DNA from: CAVQFO01 sp963711725
Lineage (GTDB): Bacteria; Pseudomonadota; Gammaproteobacteria; Nitrococcales; Aquisalimonadaceae
Length of the DNA: 64,000 nt
NCBI GenBank assembly: GCA_963711725.1
Contig: CAVQFO010000042.1
Coordinates: forward strand, 135,704-199,703
Reading direction: 5' to 3'
The notes below the pieces were generated by a model. That model had not been told where the DNA came from and ran no database searches. It was given only the letters and a program-made list of their open reading frames with translations. Below, piece by piece: positions 18,934 through 29,247 of the stretch (within the stretch, counting starts at the first letter, position 1; each line of letters opens with the position of its first letter). Made by a program: the position numbers and the translations under genes.

Positions 18934-20401
18934 CGCATCCCGCAACCAGGCCGATCCTTCGCTGGGCGATTACCGCTTCGGTCTTCGAATCAGCGAACGC
19001 GGCACCGTGGTGGCCGTGGGCGACGGCATCGCCTGGGTCGAAGGCCTGCCCTCCGCCGCCATGGAGGAAATCATCCGTTTCGACGACGGCAGCGAGGCGT
19101 TGGTGTTCCATCTTACGGAAACACTGCTGGGCGCCATCCTGCTTCACGCCACCGAATCCCTCACCGCGGGAACGGCCGCGCACCTCACCGGCCAGCGACT
19201 TAGCGTGCCGGTGGGCGACGCCCTGCTGGGCCGGGTCGTCGACCCGCTGGGCACACCGCTGGACGGGGCCGAGCCGCCCCACTCGGACGGGCGTCAGCCG
19301 CTGGAGAGGAAGTCCCCGCCCCTGACCGAGCGGGCTTACATCCGGGAGCCGCTCTACACCGGCTGCAAGATCGTCGACACCATGGTTCCCATCGGCCGCG
19401 GCCAGCGCCAACTCCTGGTCGGCGACGAGGGTGTGGGCCGTAGCTCCCTGGCGCTGGACACGGTGGTCAACCAGTCGGCTGAGGACGTGCTCTGCGTCTA
19501 TGTGCTGATCGCTCAGAAGCGATCATCGGTGCTCAGCACCCTGGAAACCTTGCGCGAGCGTGGCGCGCTGGAGCGCTGCGTGGTGGTGGTGGCCGAGGCG
19601 GCCAGCCTGCCGGGCATGACCTATCTGGCGCCGTTCGCGGGCTGTGCCATCGCCGAATACTGGATGCGCCGCGGGCGGCACACGCTGGTGGTCTACGACG
19701 ATCTCAGCACCCACGCCCGGGCCTATCGCGAGCTGTCCCTGCTGCTTCGCCGCCCGCCCGGCCGGGAGGCCTATCCCGGCGACATTTTCTATCTGCACGC
19801 CCGGCTGCTGGAGCGCGCCACCTGCCTGGCCCCGGAGCAGGGCGGCGGCAGCATGACGGCGCTGCCCATCGTGGAGACCCAGCAGGGCGAGATCGCCGCC
19901 TACGTGCCCACCAACCTGATCTCCATCACCGACGGCCAGGTCTACCTGGACCGCGCACTGTTCGCCGGCGGATTCCGGCCCGCCATCGACGTGGCCAAGT
20001 CCGTCTCGCGCATCGGCGGTGATGCCCAGCATCCGCGCATCAAGGAGGCGGCAGGCCGCATGAAGCTGGACTACCTGCAGTTCCTGGAACTGGAGGTGTT
20101 CACCCGTTTCGGAGCCCGTCTGGAAGCCTCGATGGAGAACAAGATCCGACGCGGCCGCGTGCTCCGGGAAGTACTCAAGCAGGATCGACTGAGCCCCGAG
20201 TCGCCCGAATTCCAACTGGCCTGGCTCACGGCCTACAACCACGGCCTGCTGGACGATCTGGCGCAGGAGGCCGTGGACCCGGTGCTGGCCGAGCTGGCGC
20301 GGGCGGTTGAGGCATCCGGCCTGGGTCTGGATGCGGCACCCGAGGAGTGGGAAAGCGCCGTGCACGGCTGGCTCAATCGCTCGCCGGAGGCGGCGAAATG
20401 A
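18923..20401 (+). CDS. atpA: N-type F-ATPase alpha subunit
   Basis: Non-catalytic nucleotide-binding subunit of the F1 head, 492 residues. The nucleotide loop is GDEGVGRSSLALD, where canonical alpha has GDRQTGKT: the P-loop lysine is Arg here, which could weaken non-catalytic nucleotide binding. Other alpha landmarks are present (YDDLSTHARAYRELSLLLRR and the VAKSVSRIGGDAQ region). GGGGGAG precedes the start at 18923. The stop overlaps atpG by four bases. Confidence 0.93.
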   Translation: MADSASRNQADPSLGDYRFGLRISERGTVVAVGDGIAWVEGLPSAAMEEIIRFDDGSEALVFHLTETLLGAILLHATESLTAGTAAHLTGQRLSVPVGDALLGRVVDPLGTPLDGAEPPHSDGRQPLERKSPPLTERAYIREPLYTGCKIVDTMVPIGRGQRQLLVGDEGVGRSSLALDTVVNQSAEDVLCVYVLIAQKRSSVLSTLETLRERGALERCVVVVAEAASLPGMTYLAPFAGCAIAEYWMRRGRHTLVVYDDLSTHARAYRELSLLLRRPPGREAYPGDIFYLHARLLERATCLAPEQGGGSMTALPIVETQQGEIAAYVPTNLISITDGQVYLDRALFAGGFRPAIDVAKSVSRIGGDAQHPRIKEAAGRMKLDYLQFLELEVFTRFGARLEASMENKIRRGRVLREVLKQDRLSPESPEFQLAWLTAYNHGLLDDLAQEAVDPVLAELARAVEASGLGLDAAPEEWESAVHGWLNRSPEAAK

Positions 20402-21253
20402 CCGAGCGCCGCCGCATCGAACACCGGCTGCACACCTTGTCGGAAACCCGCGGCATCATGAACAGCATGAAGACGCTGGCCTTGCTGGAGACGCGCAAAC
20501 TGGGCCGCTACATGGACCACCAGGAACAGGCGCTGCGCACCTTCGAAGAGGCCGGAGCGGATTTCCTGCGGTTCTTCGAACCGGCGCGGGCGGCCGTGGA
20601 TCAATTGCAGCCGGTGTATCTGCTGTTCGGCTCCGAACGCGGGTTCAACGGCGATTTCAACCGGCGCGTCCTGGAATCCTTCGAGGCGCAATCCCGCCAG
20701 AAGCCGGGGTCCGCGCTGGTGATCGGGCGCAAACTGGGGCTGGAGCTGGCGAACGACGCCCGCGTTCTTGAGGAGCTTCCCGGGCCGGGCGTGGCCGAGG
20801 AAATCGAGGCCGGCGTGGATGCGTTGGTGTCCGCCGTGCGACGTGCCGCGGAACGGAAGGGTCCCTTGACGCTTGATCGCCGTGCACCACGGCGCCGAGC
20901 GCGGCCAGGTGGAGACGCGCACCGTGTTTCCCCCCTTCCGCGAAAACGCGTTCCCGGCCGCCACGGGCTATCCGCCGGAGCTGAACCTGGATCCGGTGGT
21001 GTTCTTCGGGGCGCTGCTGGAGGAATACCTGTTCGCGGTCCTGCACGGCCTGTTTTTCATGTCTCTGATCGCGGAGAACGAACAACGCATGGAACACCTG
21101 GATGCCGCGGTACGGCGTCTGGACGAAACCTCCGAGCAGTTGGCGCGCCAGCAGCGCACACTGCGTCAGGAGGAGATTACCGAAGAGATCGAAGTCATAC
21201 TGTTGAGCGCAGCCGCCACGGCCGCGCCCGTTGGAGGTCCACGTCATGACTGA
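20398..21253 (+). CDS. atpG: N-type F-ATPase gamma subunit, frame broken as given
   Basis: Central rotor shaft. The N-terminal helix shows the gamma pattern RRRIEHRLHTLSETRGIMNS MKTLALLE (contiguous in the protein), the middle carries GSERGFNGDFNRRV, and the long C-terminal helix ends ARQQRTLRQEEITEEIEVIL. A surplus T near 20873 (CTTGATC for CTGATC) breaks the frame; corrected, it is about 284 residues. It is divergent from standard gamma subunits, as is normal for N-ATPases. The stop overlaps the phaC start by eight bases. Confidence 0.88.
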
Positions 21254-23194
21254 CAAAGCGCAACCCCAAGCCCAAGACAGCCAGCGCACCCCGGCGGGTC
21301 AAGCCCTGCGGAGAAGGCGCCGTCGAAACCGCAGACGCCGGTTTCCATCACCCACGTCCCGCAGGGCCGCCTCGGACCGGGAATCGTCGATTCTTCCGTT
21401 TTCGCCGGCCGGCGGCAGCGGGTTTTCCGTGGATCGCATGTATCACGCCGGCCAGGGCCGAATGACCGGCGGAATCTCGCTGGCCGCCCTGGGCCAGGCT
21501 TACGGCGACTGGGCCACGCAGTTGTTGAACTCGCCGGGCAAACAGGCGGAACTGGCCGCCAAGGCGCAGCGTAAGGCGCTGCGCTTCATGGCCTATGCCT
21601 CGGAGCGGCTTCAGCATCACGACGACGCGCCCTGTATCGAGCCGCTGCCCCAGGACCATCGTTTCGACGCCCCCGAGTGGCAGCAACTGCCGTTCGCTTT
21701 GTACTACCAGGCCTTTCTGCTCAACCAGCAGTGGTGGCACAACGCCACCACGGGCCTGCACGGCGTATCCCGCCACCACGAGGGCGTGGTTTCGTTCCTG
21801 ACGCGGCAGATGCTGGACGTGTTTTCGCCCTCGAACCTGCCGTGGACCAATCCGGTGGTGCTCAAGCGCACCCTGGAAACGGGCGGCATGAATCTGGTCC
21901 AGGGCGTCGCAACTGGGCCGAGGACTGGGAACACAACATCATGGGCCGGCCGCCGGCGGGCACCGAGAATTTTCGCGTCGGGCAGGAGGTGGCCGTGACG
22001 CCCGGGCGGGTGGTCTTCCGCAATCGGCTGATCGAGCTGATCCAGTACAGCCCCAGCACGGACAAGGTGCGCGCCGAACCCATTCTGATCGCTCCGGCCT
22101 GGATCATGAAGTACTACATCCTGGATCTCTCGCCCGAACAACTCGCTGGTCAAGTACCTGGTGGATCAGGGCCATACGGTGTTCATGATCTCCTGGCGCA
22201 ACCCCACCGAGGAGGATCGCGACCTGGGCATGGACGACTACGTGAACCTGGGCGCGATCAAGGCCCTGGAGGTGGTGCGGGAACGCATCCCGGATCAGCC
22301 GATCCATGCCGTGGGCTACTGCCTGGGCGGCACACTGCTGTCCATTGCGGCGGCGGCTATCGCGCGGGACGAAGACAAGAAGGACTGGCTGGCGTCGGTC
22401 ACCTTGTTCGCCTCCCAGGTGGACTTCACCGAGGCCGGCGAACTGATGCTGTTCATCGATCCCGCCCAGGTGGCCTTCCTGGAGGACGTGATGTGGGATC
22501 AGGGCTATCTCGACACCAAGCAGATGATCGGGGCATTCCAGTTGCTGCGCTACAACGACCTGATCTGGTCCCGGATGGTCCACGAATACCTGATGGGCGA
22601 GCGCACGCCCATGAACGACCTCATGGCCTGGAACGCGGACGCCACCCGGATGCCGTTCCGCATGCACTCGGAATACCTGCGCCATCTGTTCCTGGACAAC
22701 GACCTCGCCGAGGGACGCTACAAGGTGGGCGAACGCCCCGTCGCGCTGACCGATATCCGCGCGCCCATTTTCGCCGTGGGCACGGAGAAGGACCACGTGG
22801 CCCCCTGGAAGTCCGCCTACAAGATCAAGCTGCTCACGGATACCGACGTGACGTTCCTGCTGACCAGCGGCGGACACAATGCCGGCATCGTCAGCGAGCC
22901 GGGGCATCCCCATCGCCACTATCGGGTCACCACCCAAGAAGGCCGCGGACTCCTATATCGATCCGGATGAATGGGTGTCGTCGGTGGAACCTGTCGAGGG
23001 TTCCTGGTGGCCGGAGTGGCATCGCTGGCTGGAATCCCATTCGGACGGCTTGGTTGCCGCCCGCAGACCCGGAGGAAGGCCGGACACTGGGTCCGGCACC
23101 GGGAACCTATGTCCTGCCAGGACTGACGGCAAACCGGTGGTCGGATTCGCGGCGGCCAGCGGCACGGGCAAGACCACCTTGCTGCGGGGCCTGA
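21246..23194 (+). CDS. phaC: class I poly(3-hydroxyalkanoate) synthase, frame broken as given
   Basis: Polymerises 3-hydroxyacyl-CoA into PHA granules. Corrected length is about 625 residues, right for class I. The N-terminus is highly basic (a run of Arg around residues 20-35). The lipase-like box GYCLGG holds the nucleophile Cys near residue 358; further landmarks are RYNDLIWSRMVHEYLMGE and the catalytic His region TSGGHNAGIV, then WWPEWHRWL near the end. Breaks lie near 21905 (a missing base), 22147, 22932 and 23057 (surplus C). The true end is uncertain, between about 23126 and 23194. It starts inside atpG with GGAGG eight bases upstream, so it belongs to the N-ATPase transcript. Confidence 0.9.
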
Positions 23195-23643
23195 TTCCGG
23201 CGCTTGCCGCCCGGGGTGTGCGGGTGGCGGTAATCAAGCACAGCCACCACGATTTCGACATCGACAAACCGGGCAAGGACAGCTACGAGTTGCGCAAGGC
23301 GGGTGCCGCCCAGACCCTGGTCATGTCCCGCCAGCGTATTGCGGTGATCGTGGAGAACCCCGAGGGCTTTGAACCCACGCTCGCGTCCGCCCTGGACCGC
23401 CTCGATCCCGCTGGCGTCGACATGGTCCTGGTGGAAGGATTCAAGTGGGAACGATTCCCGAAGGTGTTAGTCCACCGCGGCGCGGGGTCTTTCCCCTCGA
23501 TGAGGGAAGACGCCGTCGCGGTGGCCACCGATCGGCCCGACGCCTTGGATACGGAGCTGCCCGTGTTGGACCTGAACCGTCCCGAGCACATTGCGGCATT
23601 CATCGTCGAGACCTTTCTTGTCCGGGAGGAGGAGACCTCATGA
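23137..23643 (+). CDS. mobB: molybdopterin-guanine dinucleotide biosynthesis protein MobB
   Basis: A 168-residue P-loop GTPase (ASGTGKTTLL at the very N-terminus) with AVIKHSHHDFDIDKPGKDSY and VDMVLVEGFKWERFPK, hallmarks of MobB. It assists MobA in making the bis-MGD cofactor used by NarG and other Mo enzymes. The start is GTG 23137, as no ATG is in frame ahead of the P-loop. It overlaps or abuts the uncertain end of phaC, and its stop overlaps the next gene as ATGA. Its place here ties the operon to anaerobic respiration. Confidence 0.9.
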   Translation: MVGFAAASGTGKTTLLRGLIPALAARGVRVAVIKHSHHDFDIDKPGKDSYELRKAGAAQTLVMSRQRIAVIVENPEGFEPTLASALDRLDPAGVDMVLVEGFKWERFPKVLVHRGAGSFPSMREDAVAVATDRPDALDTELPVLDLNRPEHIAAFIVETFLVREEETS

Positions 23644-24332
23644 GCAATGCATCGGAGGTGGCGGATCTTCTCCGCCTAAACATGTTGTTCGAACGGCTGG
23701 AGCCGGCCGAAGTGGAGCTCCTGGCGCGAGAGGTCCGCGTACAAAACCTGGCGGCGGGGGAGGCGCTGTTCGACCGGGGAGATGCGGCGGAGCGCTTCTA
23801 CCTCGTCCGTGACGGGCGCATCAAACTCTACCGCCTCTCCGCCGCCGGCCAGGAGAAGATCGTCGAGGTCTTCGGCCCGGGCGAGACGTTTGCCGAGGCC
23901 GTTATGTTCATGGAGCACAACGTTTATCCCGTCAACGCCGCGGCACTGGTACCGACCACGGTGCTCGCCATCCCTAACGGGGTTTACAAGAACATCCTGG
24001 GCGGCAACACTCGCGCCTGCTTCCGGTTGCTGGGCGACATGAGCATGCGGCTTCACCGCCGCCTCAACGATATCGACGGTCTGACCCTGCACAGCGCCAC
24101 CGAGCGGGTGGCGGATTTCCTGCTGCGGGAGCTGCCGGCGCCGGACTCGGATCGGTTGAGCCTGGGGCTGCCCAAGCAGGTCATCGCCTCCCGCTTGGCC
24201 GTGACCCCGGAAACGCTGTCGCGGGTGCTGGGAAACCTCTCCGAGGCGGGCATTGTCCGAGTGGAGGGCAAGGAGGTACGGATCCTCGATCGGAAAGCGC
24301 TGGAGCGGGCGGCCACGGAACCGGGCCGGTGA
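23640..24332 (+). CDS. Crp/Fnr family regulator, Dnr-like
   Basis: A 230-residue transcription factor with an N-terminal cyclic-nucleotide-like beta roll (GEALFDRGDAAERFYLVRDG, then GPGETFAEAVMFMEHNVYPV) and a C-terminal winged HTH (PKQVIASRLAVTPETLSRVL). It lacks the N-terminal cysteine cluster of FNR/Anr, so it is probably a Dnr/DNR-type NO (heme) sensor rather than an oxygen sensor; ligand binding is inferred. The recognition helix (TPETLSRVL) is of the type that reads TTGAT-like half sites. It is the last gene of the atp-phaC-mobB operon, which itself starts with an FNR-type box. Confidence 0.85.
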   Translation: MSNASEVADLLRLNMLFERLEPAEVELLAREVRVQNLAAGEALFDRGDAAERFYLVRDGRIKLYRLSAAGQEKIVEVFGPGETFAEAVMFMEHNVYPVNAAALVPTTVLAIPNGVYKNILGGNTRACFRLLGDMSMRLHRRLNDIDGLTLHSATERVADFLLRELPAPDSDRLSLGLPKQVIASRLAVTPETLSRVLGNLSEAGIVRVEGKEVRILDRKALERAATEPGR

Positions 24333-24410
24333 CGGGGCGAATCTCGGCCATCTCCGGGCTCGCATGGCCGACCGCTCGGAGCACGACCGTGTGAATCGAT
24401 CAACGTCTTC

Positions 24411-24827
24411 CTAGTCGCGAAACACCTCGTCGGGGTCCCGGAAGGCCTTGAACTCGAGGCCGTTGCCACTGGGGTCGGCAATGAACAGGGTGGCCTGCTC
24501 ACCCACTTCGCCTCGGAAGCGCACATGGGGCTCGATAAGAAACTCCACGTTCTGCTCTTGCAGCGACTGGGCCAGTTGCTGCCACCGCTCCCATTCCAGC
24601 ACCAATCCGAAATGCGCCACCGGCACCTGGCGGCCGTCGACTTCGTTGGTCGCAACGGCCGGATACTGGTCGACCAGATGGGCGCTGATCTGGTGGCCGC
24701 GGAAATCGAAATCGATCCATCGCTCGCTTTGCCGGCCGACTCGGCAGCCCAGGACGTCCCGATAGAAATGGCGGGTTGATTCCAGGTCCGTCACCGGAAA
24801 GGCCAGATGGAAGGGCGAACGAGGCAT
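24411..24827 (-). CDS. VOC family protein (glyoxalase/bleomycin resistance/dioxygenase fold)
   Basis: A 138-residue single-module VOC protein. The start at 24827 gives MPRSPFHLAFPVTDLESTRH, a typical first metal-ligand strand. HFGLVLEWERW and ATLFIADPSGNGLEFKAF carry further candidate metal ligands (His and Glu). The substrate is unknown; the family includes lactoylglutathione lyases and epimerases. It is convergent with the Crp/Fnr regulator, and 56 bases separate it from the downstream dehydratase on the same strand. Confidence 0.85.
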   Translation of the reverse strand: MPRSPFHLAFPVTDLESTRHFYRDVLGCRVGRQSERWIDFDFRGHQISAHLVDQYPAVATNEVDGRQVPVAHFGLVLEWERWQQLAQSLQEQNVEFLIEPHVRFRGEVGEQATLFIADPSGNGLEFKAFRDPDEVFRD

Positions 24828-24883
24828 ATGATTCAGTCTCCGTCTCGAATGGCCGGCGAACCCGGCGCAAGGCGGGGCCAGAT

Positions 24884-25831
24884 TCAGGACTCCCGGTCCT
24901 CGCGGAGAAGCTCCCGGGCAAGGGCGGGATCCAGGTTGCCGCCGGTGATAACCGCGACCGTGCCGCCGGAGTCGCCGTCGACCTTGCCGGTGCGGCATGC
25001 CGCCACGCCCACGCAAGCGCCCGGCTCGGCATAAAGCTTGGCATCGTTCAGCACCGCGCGGAAGGCTTCCACGATTTCCGCTTCCGAAACCGTAACCAAG
25101 TCGTCCACGTATTCCCGGCTCAGTCGATAGGTAAGGTCCCCGGCCCGGTTCGCCCCCAGGCTCGCGGCCAGGGTCGTCACCTTGGGCAATGTTTCCGGTC
25201 CGCCATGTTGCCATGCGTAGCCCAGGGTCGCCGCGCCGTCCGGCTCCACGCCGATAACGCGTACCGATGGAGCGCGGGATTTGACGGCCAGCGCGATACC
25301 GGAAATCAGACCGCCGCCGCCAACGGGCACCACAATGCGCTCCACTTCCGGGAACTGATCCAGGATCTCCAAGCCGACCGTACCCTGTCCGGCGATGATT
25401 CGCTCATCATCGTACGGATGAACCAAGGTCAGGCCCCGGCTGGCGGCAAACTCCCGGGCCTTGGCCCAGGTCTCGTTGATGGCACCGTGCAGAATCACTT
25501 CCGCGCCCAGGTCCCGGCACGCCCTGACCTTAATGGGGCTGGCGCCTTCCGGCATGAACACCGTGACCCGCGCACCGGCCGTGCGGGCGGCCCACGCCAA
25601 TGCTTTGGCATGATTCCCGGCGGACACCGTCACCAATCCTCCGGCGAGCTGCGCCTTGTCGGCCTCCGCGATCCAGTTGAGAGCCCCCCGGGCTTTGAAC
25701 GATCCGGTCATCTGGAAGAGTTCGGTCTTGAGCCTGGGTCCGCCGAAGGCCGGGTGGCGCAACAGCGGCGTGGGCGCCAGCATCGCGCCAATGTGCTCGT
25801 GGGCCTCAAGGATGTCTTCGTAGCGCACCAT
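24884..25831 (-). CDS. PLP-dependent threonine dehydratase / serine racemase-like ammonia lyase
   Basis: A 315-residue fold-type II PLP enzyme. The Schiff-base lysine lies in MTGSFKARGALN, the phosphate cradle is VPVGGGGLISGIAL, and SAGNHAKALAWAA follows the catalytic lysine. It is short and lacks the C-terminal ACT-like regulatory domain of biosynthetic IlvA, so it resembles catabolic threonine/serine deaminases (TdcB-like) or serine racemase. The start at 25831 was chosen because MVRYEDILEAHEHI is where the family begins; an upstream in-frame extension to 26008 is unlikely. It is divergent from the epimerase gene. Confidence 0.85.
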   Translation of the reverse strand: MVRYEDILEAHEHIGAMLAPTPLLRHPAFGGPRLKTELFQMTGSFKARGALNWIAEADKAQLAGGLVTVSAGNHAKALAWAARTAGARVTVFMPEGASPIKVRACRDLGAEVILHGAINETWAKAREFAASRGLTLVHPYDDERIIAGQGTVGLEILDQFPEVERIVVPVGGGGLISGIALAVKSRAPSVRVIGVEPDGAATLGYAWQHGGPETLPKVTTLAASLGANRAGDLTYRLSREYVDDLVTVSEAEIVEAFRAVLNDAKLYAEPGACVGVAACRTGKVDGDSGGTVAVITGGNLDPALARELLREDRES

Positions 25832-25995
25832 TGAAACGCTCCGTTCGCAGGCAAACGGCGTTGTGTCGGGTCGACCTCGACACTTCACGGGGGTGATGGC
25901 GTTGCCCGACAACGGTTTCAACCGCGTTCCCGGGGCGGTGGACGGTTCGGCTACCATGGACAGGCAACCGTATGCCAAGCGGGAAGGAGAACGGG

Positions 25996-26991
25996 ATGGC
26001 GCAGGCATTCATCACCGGAGCCAGCGGTTTCGTGGGCCGCAACATGCTGGACCGATTAACAGCCGACAACTGGGAGGTGACCGCTCTGTACCGCCCCGGG
26101 CGCAGGCCCGTTTGGGCGGGTCGCTACGCCGTGCACTGGGTGGAAGGCGATATATTGTCGGAGGAATCGCTCAGCCGCTCACTGCCGCGGGAAGTCGACG
26201 CCGTCTTCCATGTGGCCGCGGACACGTCCATCTGGCGGCGAAACAACGACCGCCAACGCCGGGTCAACGTGGAGGGGACTCACAATCTGGTGGAGGCGGC
26301 GCTGCGGGCCGGCGCCAAACGCTTCATCCACACCTCCACCTGGAATGTGTACGGCCTTGAACAGGGCGTGATTAACGAGGACTCCCCTCAATCCGGCCGG
26401 GACTCCTGGATTGCCTACAATCGCACCAAGGCGGAGGCGGAGGACTTGGTGCGAGCCGCCATTCGCCGCGGCCTGGACGCCGTATTCATCAATCCGTCCC
26501 ACATCATCGGCCGCTACGACACGGAAAACTGGGCACGGATGATTACCTTGGTGGAGAACGGGAATCTCCCGGGCATCCCGCCCGGCAGCGGATCGTTCTG
26601 CCACGCCGAACAGGTTGCCAGGGCGCAGGTCAGCGCGGTTGCGGCAGGACGGGTGGGGGAGAACTATCTGCTGGGCGGGACGGATGCCAGCTTCCTCCAG
26701 GTCATACGCATCATCGGGGAGATCACCCGGCGACCGGTACCCAAGCGCCCCATGCCGGCTCCGCTGCTCAAGGCCTATGCCCGAGTACTGGAAGCGATTT
26801 CAACGCTCACCGGCCGGGAACCCATGCTCACGCCGGAAGGCGCCGCCATGGTCACCGAACACCCCCGGATAGCGTCGAGCAAAGCGGAACGGGAGTTGGA
26901 CTACACGCCCGTGGACTTGCGAACAATGTTGCTGGACGCCTATCGCTGGTTGTCGGCAGCGGGGCGGGCGAACGAACCCCCGGGAAAGTAA
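25996..26991 (+). CDS. NAD-dependent epimerase/dehydratase family protein (extended SDR)
   Basis: A 331-residue extended short-chain dehydrogenase. The dinucleotide loop is ITGASGFVGRNML and the catalytic pair is YNRTKAE (YxxxK) with the Ser/Thr region IHTSTWNVYG. GGAAGGAG sits seven bases before ATG 25996. It is related to 3-beta-HSD-like or dihydroflavonol reductase-like SDRs; sugar-nucleotide and sterol-like substrates are both possible. It stands alone and is followed by an intrinsic terminator. Confidence 0.85.
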   Translation: MAQAFITGASGFVGRNMLDRLTADNWEVTALYRPGRRPVWAGRYAVHWVEGDILSEESLSRSLPREVDAVFHVAADTSIWRRNNDRQRRVNVEGTHNLVEAALRAGAKRFIHTSTWNVYGLEQGVINEDSPQSGRDSWIAYNRTKAEAEDLVRAAIRRGLDAVFINPSHIIGRYDTENWARMITLVENGNLPGIPPGSGSFCHAEQVARAQVSAVAAGRVGENYLLGGTDASFLQVIRIIGEITRRPVPKRPMPAPLLKAYARVLEAISTLTGREPMLTPEGAAMVTEHPRIASSKAERELDYTPVDLRTMLLDAYRWLSAAGRANEPPGK

Positions 26992-27026
26992 AACGCCTGC
27001 CCCCGAGGCGGGAAACAGGCGTTTCT
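26991..27026. terminator. bidirectional terminator between the epimerase and pilQ
   Basis: Stem AAACGCCTG / CAGGCGTTT around CCCCGAGGCGGGAAA. TTTCTT follows on the plus strand and TTTTAC on the minus strand. It lies 46 bases beyond the pilQ stop, so it may serve both convergent genes. Confidence 0.65.
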
Positions 27027-27071
27027 TCGTGCGGCCGGGCCTGGCTATCAGGTCCCGGCAACGCCTGCGGC

Positions 27072-29247
27072 TTACTTGGCGGTAAGCGATTCCTTGAGAA
27101 TCTTGGGTGTCACGAAGATCAGCAATTCCGAGTTGTTGTTGGTGTTCTGCTTGTTGCGGAACAGGGCGCCGACGATGGGCAGATCCCCGAAGAACGGCAC
27201 CCGATTGATCACGTGATTCTTGTTGCGCTCATAGATGCCGCCGAGCACCACCGTTTCACCGTTGTCCACCAAGCACCTGAGTCGCAATCTGGCGGGTGTC
27301 GACACTGGGAATGCCGCTGAAGATCTGCCCGACGCTGTCCTTGTTGACGGTCAGATCCATGATGATCCGGTCGTCCGGGGTGATCTGCGGTGTCACCTGG
27401 AGGCTGAGCACCGCCTTCTTGAACGACACCGAGGTGGCGCCGCTGGAGCTGGCCTCCTGGTAGGGAATCTCCACACCCTGCTCAATCTTGGCTTCCTTCT
27501 GGTTCGCCGTGATGACGCGGGGGCTGGAGATCACCTGGCCCTGGTTCTCGGTCTCCATCGCCGACAGTTCCAGCTGCAGCAGCCAAGTGCCGATCTTGCC
27601 GATGGCCATACCCACGGAGGCAGCGGAATTGACCGCCGGCAGATCCACCATCAGGCCTTCGTTGCCGCTGCCTGCGGGGACTTCGATACCGCTGATTCCA
27701 CCGTAATTCACATAGCCGGGCTGGGTGCCGCCGACGACGCCGCCGACGTTGTCCGTAGTCTGGATCCGATTGTTCCCGCTGTAGCCAAAGCGCACCCCGA
27801 GATCCCGGCTGAAATCATCGGTGGCGATGACGATCCGGGACTCGATCAGTACCTGGCGAACCGGAATATCCAGCTTGGACAGTAGCCCACGGATATCCGT
27901 GAGATTCTCGGCCGTATCCTGCACGATCAGCGTGTTCGTGCGGTCATCCACGGTCACGTTGCCGCGCGTGGACAGCAACGAGTTCTTGTCGCTCTTGAGC
28001 AGCTTGGCTATGTCAGTGGCCTTGGCGTAGTTGACCTGAAGGTATTCCGTCTGCAGCGGCGCCAGCTTCTCCACCTGCTGCTGGGCCTTGAGCTCGTTCT
28101 GCTCCCGGGCAGCGATTTCCTGGGCGGGGGCCACCAGGATCACATTGCCGTTGCGCCGTTTCGCCAGCCCCTTGGTCTTGAGAATGATGTCCAGCGCCTG
28201 ATCCCACGGCACGTTCTGAAGGCGCAGCGTAATGTTGCCCTGGACGCTGTCGCTGACCACCATGTTCAGGCCGGTGAAGTCCGCGATCAGCTGGAGCACC
28301 GAACGCACTTCGATATCCTGGAAGGACAGCGAGAGCTTCTCGCCGGTATATTTCGGCTTCTGGGCCGCCTTCTGCTCCTGCTCCTGCTTGGTAAGCGGCT
28401 TGACCTCGATGGCGAGTTGATCGCCGGCCTGATAGGCCAGGTGGTCATAGTCGCCATGCGCCTTCACGGCGATACGGACACCGGTGCCCATCTGACGGAC
28501 ATCGACCTGGCTGACGGGCGTGGCGAAATCCGTCACATCGAGCCGACGCTGAAGCCGGGCCGGGACGGTCGTGTTCATCAGGTCGGCGACGATCGTGTCG
28601 CCTTCCTTGTGAATATCAAGCGGCACGGAAGGGTCCTTCAGCGACACCGTGAGCCGCCCGGTGCCATCCTCCTGCCGGTGGAAGTCCACGTCCGTAATGG
28701 CATTTTCACCGGACGCCGATCCCGTAGAAGCCTGGAGCACCGGACGCCCCCCTTGTTGGGACCCGGCCATGTTGCTGCCGGGCGTGGCCAGCGTGATCTC
28801 GAACTGGTTGCCGTTGATGCTCGTGGAGTAGGGCACCATTTTGGCGAGCTTGATGACGACTCGGGTGCGCCCGTCCGCTTCGGCGGTGGCCAAGCCTTCC
28901 ACAAGGCCGACGCCGATATCCACGCTCTTGTCCTTGAGGGCATTGACCGTATTCGGGAAGTCGAAGGCGATACGTGCCGGTTGCTGTATCTCGAAGCTGT
29001 TGGGCTTGGTCGGCGGCGCCGACAGCTGCAAGGTGATCTTCACCTGGTTGCCCGGCAAGGCCGTGAAGTCGACGGACTTCAAGGTGTTGCCATCCGCGGC
29101 CGTGGCGGAACACGCCCAGAATGCCATCGCCAGCAGGCACGCGATGCCCCACCACGCCCCAAGAACGGACTGCCTGCGCCCACCGCCCGTCAGGCCGGTG
29201 ATGCGAGCTGAGCCTTGTTTGTACATTGTGTCGACTCCCGTGGACAT
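27072..29247 (-). CDS. pilQ: type IV pilus secretin PilQ, frame broken near the C-terminus
   Basis: Outer-membrane secretin through which the type IV pilus passes; about 725 residues when corrected. After a signal helix near residue 40-65 come two AMIN domains (GNQVKITLQLSAPPTKPNSF region), then STN/N0 (LSLSFQDIEVRSVLQLIADF), N1 and the secretin core with SSPRVITANQKEAKI and VDNGETVVLGGIYE. A surplus base near 27270 in a GTGCTTGGTGG run breaks the frame 60-80 residues before the end. The start at 29247 overlaps the pilP stop as TAATG. The aroK-aroB pair that often follows pilQ is absent here. Confidence 0.93.

Noticed and set aside
24373..24388. Crp/FNR-like site after the Dnr-like gene (TGTGAATCGATCAA)
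   Set aside because: One CRP-like and one FNR-like half-site in a convergent interval with no promoter to serve.
25832..26008. N-terminal extension of the threonine dehydratase-like protein
   Set aside because: The extra ~59 residues are Pro/Ser/Arg-rich and unlike the family; MVRYEDI at 25831 is the normal N-terminus.
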